From an uncultured Parafilimonas sp. (GTDB lineage Bacteria > Bacteroidota > Bacteroidia > Chitinophagales > Chitinophagaceae): 54,406 bases of DNA. Positions 41,589-49,967 of this stretch are shown piece after piece (position 1 is the first letter of the stretch; every line of letters begins with the position of its first letter). The position numbers were made by a program, and so were the translations under genes. A model generated the notes under the pieces. The model had not been told where the DNA came from. It was given only the letters and a program-made list of their open reading frames with translations, and did no database searches. The DNA lies in contig CAIRZB010000101.1 in NCBI GenBank assembly GCA_903882935.1, positions 1 through 54,406 of the forward strand, in the 5' to 3' direction.

Positions 41589-42995
41589 CTAAATATCAAT
41601 CGCCTCGCCATATGCCACTGCGGTTGCCTCTTTAACGGCTTCGCTCATGGTTGGGTGCGGGTGAACGGCATTTAATATTTCATGGCCGGTAGTTTCCAAC
41701 TTGCGGGCTACCACTACTTCGGCAATCAGCTCGGTTACATTGTAGCCTATCATGTGTGCGCCTAATAATTCACCGTATTTGGCATCGTAAATAATTTTTA
41801 CAAAACCATCGGTGGCACCAACCGCGCTGGCTTTGCCGCTGGCAATAAACGGAAACTTGCCCACTTTAATATCAAAGCCCGCTTCTTTGGCAGCTTTTTC
41901 AGTATAACCCACGCTTGATATTTCGGGGGTGCAATAGGTACAGCCTGGTATGTTGCCATAGTCCAACGGCTCTGGCTGGTGTGCGTATTTCTTTTCCAAA
42001 TAACCGATTGCTTCGGCGGCCACTATGCCTTCTTTGGTGGCTTTATGCGCCAGGGCTGCGTTGGGGGTACAGTCGCCAATTGCGTAAATACCGGGTACAC
42101 TGGTTTGCAGGTATTTGTCGGTAACAATTCTGCCCCTGTCTGTTTTAATGCCTGTTTGTTCCAAGCCAATGTTTTCAATATTGGCTACTACGCCCACTGC
42201 GCTAAGCACAATGTCGGCCTCTATGGTAACGGTGCTGCCGTCTTGCTTTTTAACCAAGGCTTTAACACCGGCACCGGTGGTGTCAACGCTTTCAACACTG
42301 GCGTTGGTCAATACGTCAATGCCTTGTTTTTTAAATTGCTTTTCCAATTCCTTGCTAATGTCTTCGTCTTCAACGGGTACAATGCGCGGTAAAAACTCCA
42401 CTATGGTAACCTTGGTGCCAAGGCTGTTATAAAAATAGCCAAATTCCACGCCTATAGCACCGCTGCCCACAATAATCATACTTTTGGGCTGGGTAGGCAG
42501 TACCATGGCTTCTCGGTAGCCAATTACTTTCTTGCCATCCTGTTTAAGGTTGGGCAGCTCGCGGCTGCGGCCCCCGGTGGCTATCACTATGTATTTGCCT
42601 TCAACAAGCTGTGTTTTGCCGTCTGCACCGGTAACTTCAATTTGGCCTTTGGCTTTAATTTTACCATAGCCCATAATAACGTCAATCTTGTTTTTGCGCA
42701 TCAAAAACTGCACGCCCTTGCTCATTTTATCGGCCACGCCGCGGCTGCGTTTTATAACTGCGCCAAAATCGGCCTCGCCGGTGGCGTTTATGCCATAGCT
42801 GGTGCTGTGCTTAAGAAATTCGTTTACCTGTGCACTTTTTAACAGTGCCTTGGTGGGTATGCAACCCCAGTTAAGGCACACGCCGCCAAGGCTTTCTTTT
42901 TCTATAATAGCTACTTTAAAACCAAGCTGTGAGGCACGGATAGCGGCGGGGTAACCACCCGGGCCACTGCCTAATACTAGTACGTCGTATGCCAT
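41589..42995 (-). CDS. lpdA: Dihydrolipoyl dehydrogenase (E3)
   Basis: This 468-residue flavoprotein reoxidises dihydrolipoamide in pyruvate, 2-oxoglutarate or glycine-cleavage complexes using NAD. The FAD motif is VLVLGSGPGGYPAAIRA. The redox-active disulfide is GGVCLNWGCIPTK (Cys residues near 41 and 46). The NAD-binding motif is IIVGSGAIGVEFGYFYNSLG, and the interface His-Glu pair is in HEILNAVHPHPTMSE. It is complete and of normal length. No E1/E2 genes are adjacent. It is divergent from ppc, and a Bacteroidota promoter is present about 105 bases upstream. Confidence 0.97.
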   Translation of the reverse strand: MAYDVLVLGSGPGGYPAAIRASQLGFKVAIIEKESLGGVCLNWGCIPTKALLKSAQVNEFLKHSTSYGINATGEADFGAVIKRSRGVADKMSKGVQFLMRKNKIDVIMGYGKIKAKGQIEVTGADGKTQLVEGKYIVIATGGRSRELPNLKQDGKKVIGYREAMVLPTQPKSMIIVGSGAIGVEFGYFYNSLGTKVTIVEFLPRIVPVEDEDISKELEKQFKKQGIDVLTNASVESVDTTGAGVKALVKKQDGSTVTIEADIVLSAVGVVANIENIGLEQTGIKTDRGRIVTDKYLQTSVPGIYAIGDCTPNAALAHKATKEGIVAAEAIGYLEKKYAHQPEPLDYGNIPGCTYCTPEISSVGYTEKAAKEAGFDIKVGKFPFIASGKASAVGATDGFVKIIYDAKYGELLGAHMIGYNVTELIAEVVVARKLETTGHEILNAVHPHPTMSEAVKEATAVAYGEAIDI

Positions 42996-43100
42996 AGTTG
43001 TTGTTTTTTATCAAACCTCATTAAGCCAATAGGCGGCAGCTGTTGTTGTTTTAGTGGCTAACGCACCTGTGGGCCAAATGGTTTATTTGTTATGCGGATG

Positions 43101-43131
43101 CGAAAATACTTGCAATTATGCAAACCGCAAA
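43101..43131 (-). promoter_or_regulatory. Bacteroidota-type promoter for lpdA
   Basis: On the minus strand: TTTG (43131-43128), a 19-base spacer, TATTTTCG (43108-43101). This is the best -33/-7 match in the window and predicts a leader of about 100 bases. The 435-base gap between lpdA and ppc (42996-43431) contains this promoter and the ppc promoter and no gene that I can see. Confidence 0.7.
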
Positions 43132-43344
43132 AGTGGAGATTTTTGAAGATGGGTATAATTGGCAATAATGCTACATAAAGCCCAGGTAATGTTTGTTAGT
43201 ACGTAGAAGCAGCCTGTATTCTGTTTAAACAATTTTCAAACAAATGCCCCTCCAGCCTGTAAAATGGTTAACGCAACGCGGTTTGCCTATAAGTTTCGCC
43301 AATAATATGCGTTTTCTTTAAATTTTAGAGCAACGGGCGAATAT

Positions 43345-43376
43345 TTTCCGGCATACCCATTTTTCCTTTATCTTCA
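43345..43376 (+). promoter_or_regulatory. Bacteroidota-type promoter for ppc
   Basis: TTTC (43345-43348), a 20-base spacer, TATCTTCA (43369-43376). This is the same geometry as the tRNA-Leu promoter. It predicts a leader of about 50 bases. Confidence 0.6.
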
Positions 43377-43431
43377 CGCTGCCACACGATTGCCTGCTAT
43401 ATATTATACAAAACCTATTATTTTTTGGTTT

Positions 43432-46011
43432 ATGGACACTTACTCAAACAGTGCTTTGCAGCAATTTAGAAACCTGGTGGGCATACGCTTCCAGTTATAC
43501 AACAGCTTATTCACCTCCCTGCCTTTCCACCGTATTGAAAAAACGGGGGCCATGTTATCTATGTTCCTGCTGCATTGCGAGGAAGGCTACCGCAAAGGCG
43601 ACAGCCCTGTGGAAATAGTGGAATCGTTCCTTAAGCAATACACATCCTATAACAAAGAACAGGAGTTTATTGACCTCCTGTTCCGGTTTGTGCAGTTTAC
43701 CGAGCGGCAGGTAGTGTTGTTTGATGCCTTGGAAGATGCTGCCTTTACCAAGGTGCACGATGTTAACGGCACAGGTACCCTTAAGCACTTGCAAAGCGAG
43801 GTGGCGCAAACCCGCAAACAGGGGCATTTGGTGGAAAAACTGAAAGATTTTTCCGTGCGCCTGGTGCTAACGGCCCACCCCACGCAGTTTTATACCGGGG
43901 AGGTGCTGGGTATTATCAACGACCTGTCAAAGGCATTGGAGCACGAAAACGCCGCCATCATAAACAGCTACCTGCAGCAGTTGGGGCGCACCCCCTTTTT
44001 GAAAAAGCAAAAACCCACGCCCTACGACGAAGCTGTTAGCTTGGTGTGGTTTTTAGAATATGTGTTTTACCACACGGCCGGCAGGATAGTTACCGGGCTT
44101 AAAGCTGAGTTTCCTGAGCTAGATACACACAAAAACCCCATTATTGCCATGGGCTTTTGGCCCGGCGGCGATAGGGATGGCAACCCCTTTGTAACAAGCG
44201 ACATTACCCTTAAAGTGGCCGACGAGCTGCGCCGCGCCATTTTACGCTGTTACTACAAGGATGTGCGCGCGCTAAAACGCCGCCTCACCTTTAAAAACGT
44301 AGAGGATAAGATAATTGCCCTGGAAGATAAACTGTATGCCAACCTGTTTGTACCCGGCAATGAGGGTAATATTACCAAGCAGGAAATATTGGATACCCTT
44401 ACTGAGGTGCGCGAAACCATTATTGTGCAGCACAACGGCCTCTTTCAGCCGCTGGTGGAGAACATGATTAGTAAGGTGGAGGTGTTCGGCTTGCATTTTG
44501 CCAACCTAGACATACGGCAGGAGAGTACCGTGCACGGCAAAACGCTGGAAGCCATTGCCGAAAAAAGCACAGCCCTGCCAGATAACTATGCCGCCCTAAC
44601 CGACCCCGAAAAAATTGCCGCACTGCTGGCAATACAACATACCGTAGGCCCCGAGTTGCTGGACAGCAGCCTGCAGCGGGATACCCTGCAAAGCGTGCAT
44701 GCCATACAACACATACAGCAATACAACGGCCGCATGGGTTGCAACCGCTACATCATTAGCCAGTGTAACAGCGCGCTGAATGTGGTGGAAGTGTTCGGCC
44801 TGTTTTTACTAGGCGGGTGGAAGAAAGAAGACCTGAGCGTGGACATAGTGCCGTTGTTTGAAACCATCGACGACCTGCATGCCTCGGCCGCCATTATGGA
44901 GACCCTGTACACCAACGAAATATACAAGCAACACCTGCAACAACGTGGCAACACCCAAACCATTATGCTCGGCTTTAGCGATGGCACTAAGGACGGCGGT
45001 TACCTTACCGCCAACTGGGGTATTTACAAGGCCAAGCAAGAGCTTACCGCCATCTCCAAAAAATACAACATCAGTGTGGTGTTTTTTGATGGGCGCGGCG
45101 GCCCGCCTGCCCGGGGCGGCGGCAAAACGCAAAAATTTTATGCCTCCATGGGGCAGGATATTGCCAATAAGGAAATTCAGCTTACCATACAGGGCCAAAC
45201 CATCAGCTCAAACTTTGGCATTATTGATGCCGCCCAGTACAACATTGAGCAGTTGATACATGCGGGCATAAGCAACGAACTGTTCGACGGCGGGCACCCC
45301 ACCTTTACCCAAACGGAGGAGGACGTGATGCAGCTGCTGGCCGATGAGGGTTACAAAAGCTATGTGGAGTTGAAGAACCACCCTTATTTTGCGGAATACC
45401 TGGCCCATGCCAGCCCACTGCGTTTTTACAGCGAAACCAATATAGGCAGCCGCCCTGCCAAACGCGGCACGGGTGCCAAACTATCCCTGAAAGACCTACG
45501 CGCCATACCTTTTGTGGGTGCTTGGAGCCAGTTAAAGCAAAACCTTACCGGTTACTACGGCGTAGGTACGGCGTTGAAAAAAATGGAAGATATGGGCCGC
45601 TGGCAGGATGTTAAAGCCCTGTACCAGAACTCGCTGTTTTTTAAAACCTTGATGGATAACTGTGAGATGGCGATGAAGAAAAGCTTCTTCCCGCTTACGG
45701 CCTACCTTGCCAGCCACCCCATTTATGGTGAGCTGTGGCATAAAATGTACGAGGAGTTTAACCTTACTGTGCTATACGTACTAAAGCTATCCGGCAATAC
45801 CGAGTTGATGGAAGACTACCCGGTTGACCAGCTCTCCATAAGCATGCGCGAAAGGATAGTGCTGCCCCTGTTAACCATACAGCAGTATGCCCTTGCCAAA
45901 GTGCGTACCATTGAGGAGCAACTGGTGCAGCCCCCCGTTAAAGCCCAATACGAGAAACTAGCCATGCGCTGCTCGTTCGGCATCATCAATGCTGGTAGAA
46001 ATTCAGCGTAG
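43432..46011 (+). CDS. ppc: Phosphoenolpyruvate carboxylase
   Basis: PEPC makes oxaloacetate from phosphoenolpyruvate and bicarbonate, refilling the citric acid cycle. The 859-residue protein has the catalytic histidine in RLVLTAHPTQFYTGE and the metal/substrate segment GFWPGGDRDGNPFVT. The glycine loop VFFDGRGGPPARGGGKTQ carries the catalytic arginine and is fully intact. The C-terminus ends INAGRNSA, while most family members end in an N-T-G tail that reaches into the active site. This variant tail is seen in several Bacteroidota PEPCs. The start at 43432 (MDTYSNSAL) is preferred over one 14 codons upstream. A strong terminator follows. Confidence 0.95.
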   Translation: MDTYSNSALQQFRNLVGIRFQLYNSLFTSLPFHRIEKTGAMLSMFLLHCEEGYRKGDSPVEIVESFLKQYTSYNKEQEFIDLLFRFVQFTERQVVLFDALEDAAFTKVHDVNGTGTLKHLQSEVAQTRKQGHLVEKLKDFSVRLVLTAHPTQFYTGEVLGIINDLSKALEHENAAIINSYLQQLGRTPFLKKQKPTPYDEAVSLVWFLEYVFYHTAGRIVTGLKAEFPELDTHKNPIIAMGFWPGGDRDGNPFVTSDITLKVADELRRAILRCYYKDVRALKRRLTFKNVEDKIIALEDKLYANLFVPGNEGNITKQEILDTLTEVRETIIVQHNGLFQPLVENMISKVEVFGLHFANLDIRQESTVHGKTLEAIAEKSTALPDNYAALTDPEKIAALLAIQHTVGPELLDSSLQRDTLQSVHAIQHIQQYNGRMGCNRYIISQCNSALNVVEVFGLFLLGGWKKEDLSVDIVPLFETIDDLHASAAIMETLYTNEIYKQHLQQRGNTQTIMLGFSDGTKDGGYLTANWGIYKAKQELTAISKKYNISVVFFDGRGGPPARGGGKTQKFYASMGQDIANKEIQLTIQGQTISSNFGIIDAAQYNIEQLIHAGISNELFDGGHPTFTQTEEDVMQLLADEGYKSYVELKNHPYFAEYLAHASPLRFYSETNIGSRPAKRGTGAKLSLKDLRAIPFVGAWSQLKQNLTGYYGVGTALKKMEDMGRWQDVKALYQNSLFFKTLMDNCEMAMKKSFFPLTAYLASHPIYGELWHKMYEEFNLTVLYVLKLSGNTELMEDYPVDQLSISMRERIVLPLLTIQQYALAKVRTIEEQLVQPPVKAQYEKLAMRCSFGIINAGRNSA

Positions 46012-46034
46012 AAAATATATTCTTTATTGTATAG

Positions 46035-46070
46035 GCCCCTGTGGTTGTGGAAACTGCAGGGGCTTTTTTT
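46035..46070 (+). terminator. Intrinsic terminator after ppc
   Basis: Stem GCCCCTG/CAGGGGC with a 15-base loop, then TTTTTTT. Confidence 0.85.
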
Positions 46071-46185
46071 GTTGGGCATTTGACTGCCGAGAATTAGGAA
46101 TTTTAGGAGCGGCGATTGTCAATAGGTTGGTGAGATGTGTATGAATGCAGTTTATAACATCCCGCCGCCTTCCTATGTTGGTAAC

Positions 46186-46905
46186 CTACAATGCATTCAA
46201 AACATACTCTTCAAACCAATGAGGTACGAAAGCGGGGTCGAAATTTATTTCCTTGCCTTCGGTTATCTCGGCCACTAACCTATGTGTCTCTCCTGAATTA
46301 TCGAAAAGATAAGCCCTATTAGAAAGCTTTATCATATTGAGCAAATTTTCTAAAGACCCATAGTATCTTTTTTCTATTTTGTCCGCCGGAACCGCATGGC
46401 CACCCTTGTATACTCTGTCGGCAACCCTGTCCTTATTAATCAGTACATCGTCTGTGGCAATATAATAAAGATAGATGCGGTAATTATTTGCTTTTGCATG
46501 TTGTATAAACCCCATCTTATCTTTCCCGCTCATTACTGTTTCAAAAGTAAAAGTTTGCTCACTCTCCATTATTTTGTGTCGTAAAAAATCAGCAAGCAAT
46601 GCGGTGAAGTATGAAAAATTTCCCAGTGCTTTTTCAAGATACAGTGTATTACGCCTAATAGAAAATTGCACCTCCTTGCAAGCTTGGTATAACGGGTGTA
46701 ACAAATAAAACTGTTCAAATATTTCAGGGTTTACTTTTAGCCGGTACCGCCTAAAGCCAAGCATGCCATTGGCTTGTAAAATCATTTCTATTTCATCAGC
46801 ATTAATGTAGTAACCAAAATTAAGGTGGTAATTATTTGCAAGGTCTTTGGTTAGGGTTGTTTTGCCAGAGCCATTGGGCCCGGCTATTATGCGCAGGCGA
46901 AACAT
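46186..46905 (-). CDS. Zeta-toxin-like P-loop kinase
   Basis: This is a 239-residue P-loop protein. Walker A is in RIIAGPNGSGKTTLTKDL. The substrate-side segment is NADEIEMIL, the FETVMSGKDK segment is the zeta toxin glycine/serine strand, and RVYKGGHAVPADKIEKRYYG is the lid region with arginines. Zeta toxins phosphorylate UDP-N-acetylglucosamine and block cell-wall synthesis; many chromosomal relatives are untested. Its start overlaps the stop of the small upstream gene (TAATG), so the two are translationally coupled like a toxin and antitoxin. Confidence 0.82.
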   Translation of the reverse strand: MFRLRIIAGPNGSGKTTLTKDLANNYHLNFGYYINADEIEMILQANGMLGFRRYRLKVNPEIFEQFYLLHPLYQACKEVQFSIRRNTLYLEKALGNFSYFTALLADFLRHKIMESEQTFTFETVMSGKDKMGFIQHAKANNYRIYLYYIATDDVLINKDRVADRVYKGGHAVPADKIEKRYYGSLENLLNMIKLSNRAYLFDNSGETHRLVAEITEGKEINFDPAFVPHWFEEYVLNAL

Positions 46906-47171
46906 TATTTTATAAACATTTTACCGGTAGTATAATGTTTTGTATGGAGATGCTGGTGTTTAATGATAGTTTTACTGCCATCTGGGTGCAGGCGGTATAT
47001 AACCCCGTTCTCTAAAACCGTTACCGAAAGCCCTTTTTTAAAGGAAGCAGCAATGGCATTTTTGCCAGCCGAGGCAATGGCACCGCTTTTTACCAGCATG
47101 CCAATTCTTTTTTCAGGGTCATATCTTTTTATACCATTCACACTTTTGCCGATTGTCAAAGCCTGTTTCAT
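46905..47171 (-). CDS. Small partner protein of the zeta-like kinase (putative antitoxin)
   Basis: This 88-residue protein is directly upstream of the zeta-like gene with a one-base overlap (TAATG). It has a basic N-terminal half (GIKRYDPEKRIGMLVKSGAI, then GKNAIAASFKKGLSVTV) and a short C-terminal strand pair (YRLHPDGSKTIIKH). It differs from the classic epsilon antitoxin. Small proteins of this kind precede zeta-like genes in other Bacteroidota, so antitoxin function is likely but inferred from position. Confidence 0.6.
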   Translation of the reverse strand: MKQALTIGKSVNGIKRYDPEKRIGMLVKSGAIASAGKNAIAASFKKGLSVTVLENGVIYRLHPDGSKTIIKHQHLHTKHYTTGKMFIK

Positions 47172-47362
47172 ATAGGAAAATTACGAAATTTTTTTATAAC
47201 CCATACAATCCTTTTATACCCCTTTCATTAAAACCTCGACTGATGCATTTTTATTTACTATTACCCGCTGCTGACATATTCCAACGAGGGGGAGAGGTTC
47301 GCAAATAGCCGGGCAAAAATTCTTACCAAACAATTATCTCCTTACCTTTAAGGAAAAAATAA

Positions 47363-47539
47363 ATGGCGTATAATAAAACTGAGATATTGGCACTGCCCGA
47401 TGAAGAAAAGCTGCTGCCGATAACCGCCGATGATATAGCCTTTGCGGAAGAACGGTTGAAATTGCACAAAGCAAACCCCACGGAGGGAATGGAATGGGAT
47501 GAAGTGCGTGAAAAAATAAAAGCGAAATATGGCTTTTAA
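47363..47539 (+). CDS. Orphan RelB-like addiction-module antitoxin
   Basis: This 58-residue frame encodes MAYNKTEILALPDEEKLLPI through WDEVREKIKAKYGF. The helical N-terminus with LALPDEEKLLPI, the IAFAEERLKLHKANPTEG segment and the WDEVREKIK tail match the putative addiction module component family, whose C-terminus wraps its RelE/ParE toxin. The toxin frame begins by overlapping its stop but is cut to 16 codons, so this antitoxin is probably an orphan. Confidence 0.6.
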   Translation: MAYNKTEILALPDEEKLLPITADDIAFAEERLKLHKANPTEGMEWDEVREKIKAKYGF

Positions 47540-47579
47540 AATCATTACCAAACCAATTGGTTACGTTGTTTTAGCTTAG
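47529..47579 (+). pseudogene. Truncated RelE/ParE-type toxin remnant
   Basis: An ATG at 47529, overlapping the antitoxin stop in another frame, gives MAFKIITKPIGYVVLA and then TAG. Intact RelE/ParE toxins of such pairs often begin with a similar strand (K-I-I-x-K-P). The usual remaining 80 or so residues are missing and the next 40 bases run into the amidohydrolase end, so it looks like a deletion remnant. Evidence is short. Confidence 0.4.
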
Positions 47580-47618
47580 GTTCAACACACCGTATTTGAC
47601 AGCTAAAAGTACCCCCCC

Positions 47619-48905
47619 CTACTTCCCCGCCTTGGTTTTATCCACCACCACCTTGCCGTCTTTCATCACCCATACCACATGTTTAATCACCACGTCAATG
47701 TTATTCAGCGGGTCGCCGTCCACGGCCACCAGGTCGGCAAAATAGCCGGGGGCTATTGCGCCTAAGTCTTTCTCCATGCCCAGCATTTTGGCACCGTTAA
47801 CGGTGGCTGTTTGTAAGGCCTCTGCGGGTGTCATGCCCGCTTTTACAAACCAGCCCAGCTCGTAGGTGTTTTCGCCAAAGCCGCTAAACACCGCGTCGGA
47901 ACCCATGGCGATGGTAACCTTTGCCTTTATTGCCTTTTTAAGCGTTTCAAAATTGCGGTCAATATAGTTGTTCAGGTTAATCACCACGGTGCTGTCGTAA
48001 CCGTATTCGGCGCGGTGGGCAATATAATACCGGTTATGGTCAACCGTGGGTACGTAAATAATGCCGTTTGCGGCCATTTTAACCAGTAGGCTGTCATCCA
48101 CATCCGTGGCATGTTCAATGGTGTTAACCCCAGCGCGGATGGCATCGTTAACCGCGCCGTTGCCGTAGGTGTGTATGGCAATGCGTTTGCCCGCCATGTG
48201 GGCTACATCTGCTGCGGCCTTCATTTCCTCGTAGGTATAGGTTTGAAACCCCGTAACATCCTTGTCGCTGCCGGTGGAAGCGTACATTTTTATCCAGTCT
48301 GCCCCGGCTGCAATATCCTGCCGGGCAAGTTTTTGTACCTCAGCAACGCCGTCGGCGGTACCCGGGTCGCCGTGTACGGTAAAGCTGTAGGGTACGGTGC
48401 TAACGTGTAGCCCAATGCCCGCCACAAACAACCTCGGCCCCACCATGGCACCCCGGTTAATCAGGTCGCGCATGGCAATATCCATATATTCGTTGGCACC
48501 CAGGTCTCGCACGGTGGTAACCCCCGTTTCCAGTGCCTTGCGTGCATTTTCCTGCGCCAGAAAAACGGTTACCGCAGGCCCCAGCGTGCCATATTGCGCC
48601 CAAGGGTTGCTGCCAGGTGCCTTATCCCATATATAGGTAATATGCGTATGGGCATCAATCAGGCCCGGGATAGCCGTATAGGCTTTTAAATTAACCACCT
48701 CTGCCCCCTGTGGAATAGTAATATCTTTTTCCGCGCCGGCCGCCACAATACGCCCGCCCTTGGTTACCACCACAGCACCCGTAACCACATTGCCGCTGCC
48801 ATCCACCAGTTTGCCAAAATAGAGGGCTTTTGTTTGGGCATGGGTGGTTGATGCGATGGTAAGCAAAACAAGCAGTGCGGCGAATAGTTTTTGTGGGATG
48901 TGCAT
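47619..48905 (-). CDS. Secreted amidohydrolase (imidazolonepropionase-like)
   Basis: This 428-residue exported protein has a signal peptide (cleavage near THA/Q, residue 23). It is a metal-dependent amidohydrolase: PGLIDAHTHITY is the HxH metal motif (near 77-88), the metal-bridging lysine is in DWIKMYAS, further histidines are in IAIHTYGNG and NTIEHATDVDD, and the catalytic aspartate is in MGSDAVFSG. The ending GYFADLVAVDGDPLNNI is the usual beta-sandwich part. Relatives act as prolidase-like or organophosphate hydrolases; the substrate is unknown. It stands alone between the toxin remnant and the restriction-modification operon. Confidence 0.9.
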   Translation of the reverse strand: MHIPQKLFAALLVLLTIASTTHAQTKALYFGKLVDGSGNVVTGAVVVTKGGRIVAAGAEKDITIPQGAEVVNLKAYTAIPGLIDAHTHITYIWDKAPGSNPWAQYGTLGPAVTVFLAQENARKALETGVTTVRDLGANEYMDIAMRDLINRGAMVGPRLFVAGIGLHVSTVPYSFTVHGDPGTADGVAEVQKLARQDIAAGADWIKMYASTGSDKDVTGFQTYTYEEMKAAADVAHMAGKRIAIHTYGNGAVNDAIRAGVNTIEHATDVDDSLLVKMAANGIIYVPTVDHNRYYIAHRAEYGYDSTVVINLNNYIDRNFETLKKAIKAKVTIAMGSDAVFSGFGENTYELGWFVKAGMTPAEALQTATVNGAKMLGMEKDLGAIAPGYFADLVAVDGDPLNNIDVVIKHVVWVMKDGKVVVDKTKAGK

Positions 48906-49093
48906 GGTTGGTGGGGATTTGGTGCAAGGTAAATAAACTCATCAAGGAAGTTAGTCAACACCTTTCCTAGATCCTCACTTGGGCCGGAATGAGGTTATTG
49001 GCTTCTTTGTGTATTTAGAATAGAGTATTGGTGGTATCTAATATCGCTTCGCTATTTAGAGAGTGTTTTAATCTAAAAGCCACCCATAAAGGG

Positions 49094-49957
49094 TCACAAA
49101 TTTGGGATTTTTATACAGTTATAAAGTTCGGCAATGTAATCAAAATGATAACTGTGTATTTCTTGCCTTTTTTTATAAATCTTCTCAATTAAATCAAGTT
49201 TATGATCAATTACTGCATGGTGTATACCTCTGTGACAGTTTGGACATAGTGATACAATGTTATGCAAATTATCAAGTGGTTCTTTTATGATTCCCTGAAA
49301 TTTTATTGGAATAAAATGGTGCGCTTCGACATAGGGCATTTTCGTTGTTTCAGCTGTAAACGTTTTATGATTAGGATTAATTTCACACTTATAGTCAGAA
49401 AGTTGAAATCGCATAACTGCTAATAGCGGGTTTCTTACGTAAATTAACCGGCTCCCTAGGGTTGCAGTTGCAATTTTCCCTTCAGCAGAGACTTGTAATT
49501 TTTCCTTGGCAATTATTGTTTTCTCGATGGTATTTTGGTAATAATTATCGTCGTTATCTTGCTGGTCGATATTATTCCATATGTTCTCGTTAAGAGCGCC
49601 TATCACTAAATTATTTTCATTATTTCGGTATATAAACCAAATTTGACCTGCAACGGGTCGAAAGCCTCTAGTAGCCGCTAAATAAAGGCGTAACTCTGGC
49701 TTATCCGGCTTTGGGAAATTTAGGTTTAGATAAATTGGTTTCAATGATGGATACAATAGAAACATTTTTTGGGACTTTGCCTTATCTTCTTTTACGCCAC
49801 CTACATGAATATTCTCAATCCCAAAATGATCAATTACAATATCCGCTTCAATATCAGTTAGTGTTATTTGTGAGTCATAATCTTCTCGAGCAGTTACTCT
49901 TGAAAAGGCGCCTATTTTGGCATTAAAATAGAGTTTGTGAAGTGGTTTGAAGTCCAT
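49094..49957 (-). CDS. HNH restriction endonuclease
   Basis: This 287-residue protein is the presumed restriction partner of the methyltransferase 10 bases upstream on the same strand. Residues about 1-150 are of unknown type (DNA recognition likely). The C-terminal HNH nuclease domain has KCEINPNHKTF, the central VEAHHFIPI and LHNIVSLCPNCHRGIHH, giving the ββα-metal fold with zinc-type cysteines, although the first CxxC is reduced to CEIN. The catalytic histidine lies in EAHH. The gene is AT-rich compared with its neighbours, as are the methylase and controller genes. Confidence 0.85.
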   Translation of the reverse strand: MDFKPLHKLYFNAKIGAFSRVTAREDYDSQITLTDIEADIVIDHFGIENIHVGGVKEDKAKSQKMFLLYPSLKPIYLNLNFPKPDKPELRLYLAATRGFRPVAGQIWFIYRNNENNLVIGALNENIWNNIDQQDNDDNYYQNTIEKTIIAKEKLQVSAEGKIATATLGSRLIYVRNPLLAVMRFQLSDYKCEINPNHKTFTAETTKMPYVEAHHFIPIKFQGIIKEPLDNLHNIVSLCPNCHRGIHHAVIDHKLDLIEKIYKKRQEIHSYHFDYIAELYNCIKIPNL

Positions 49958-49967
49958 TTTTATACAT

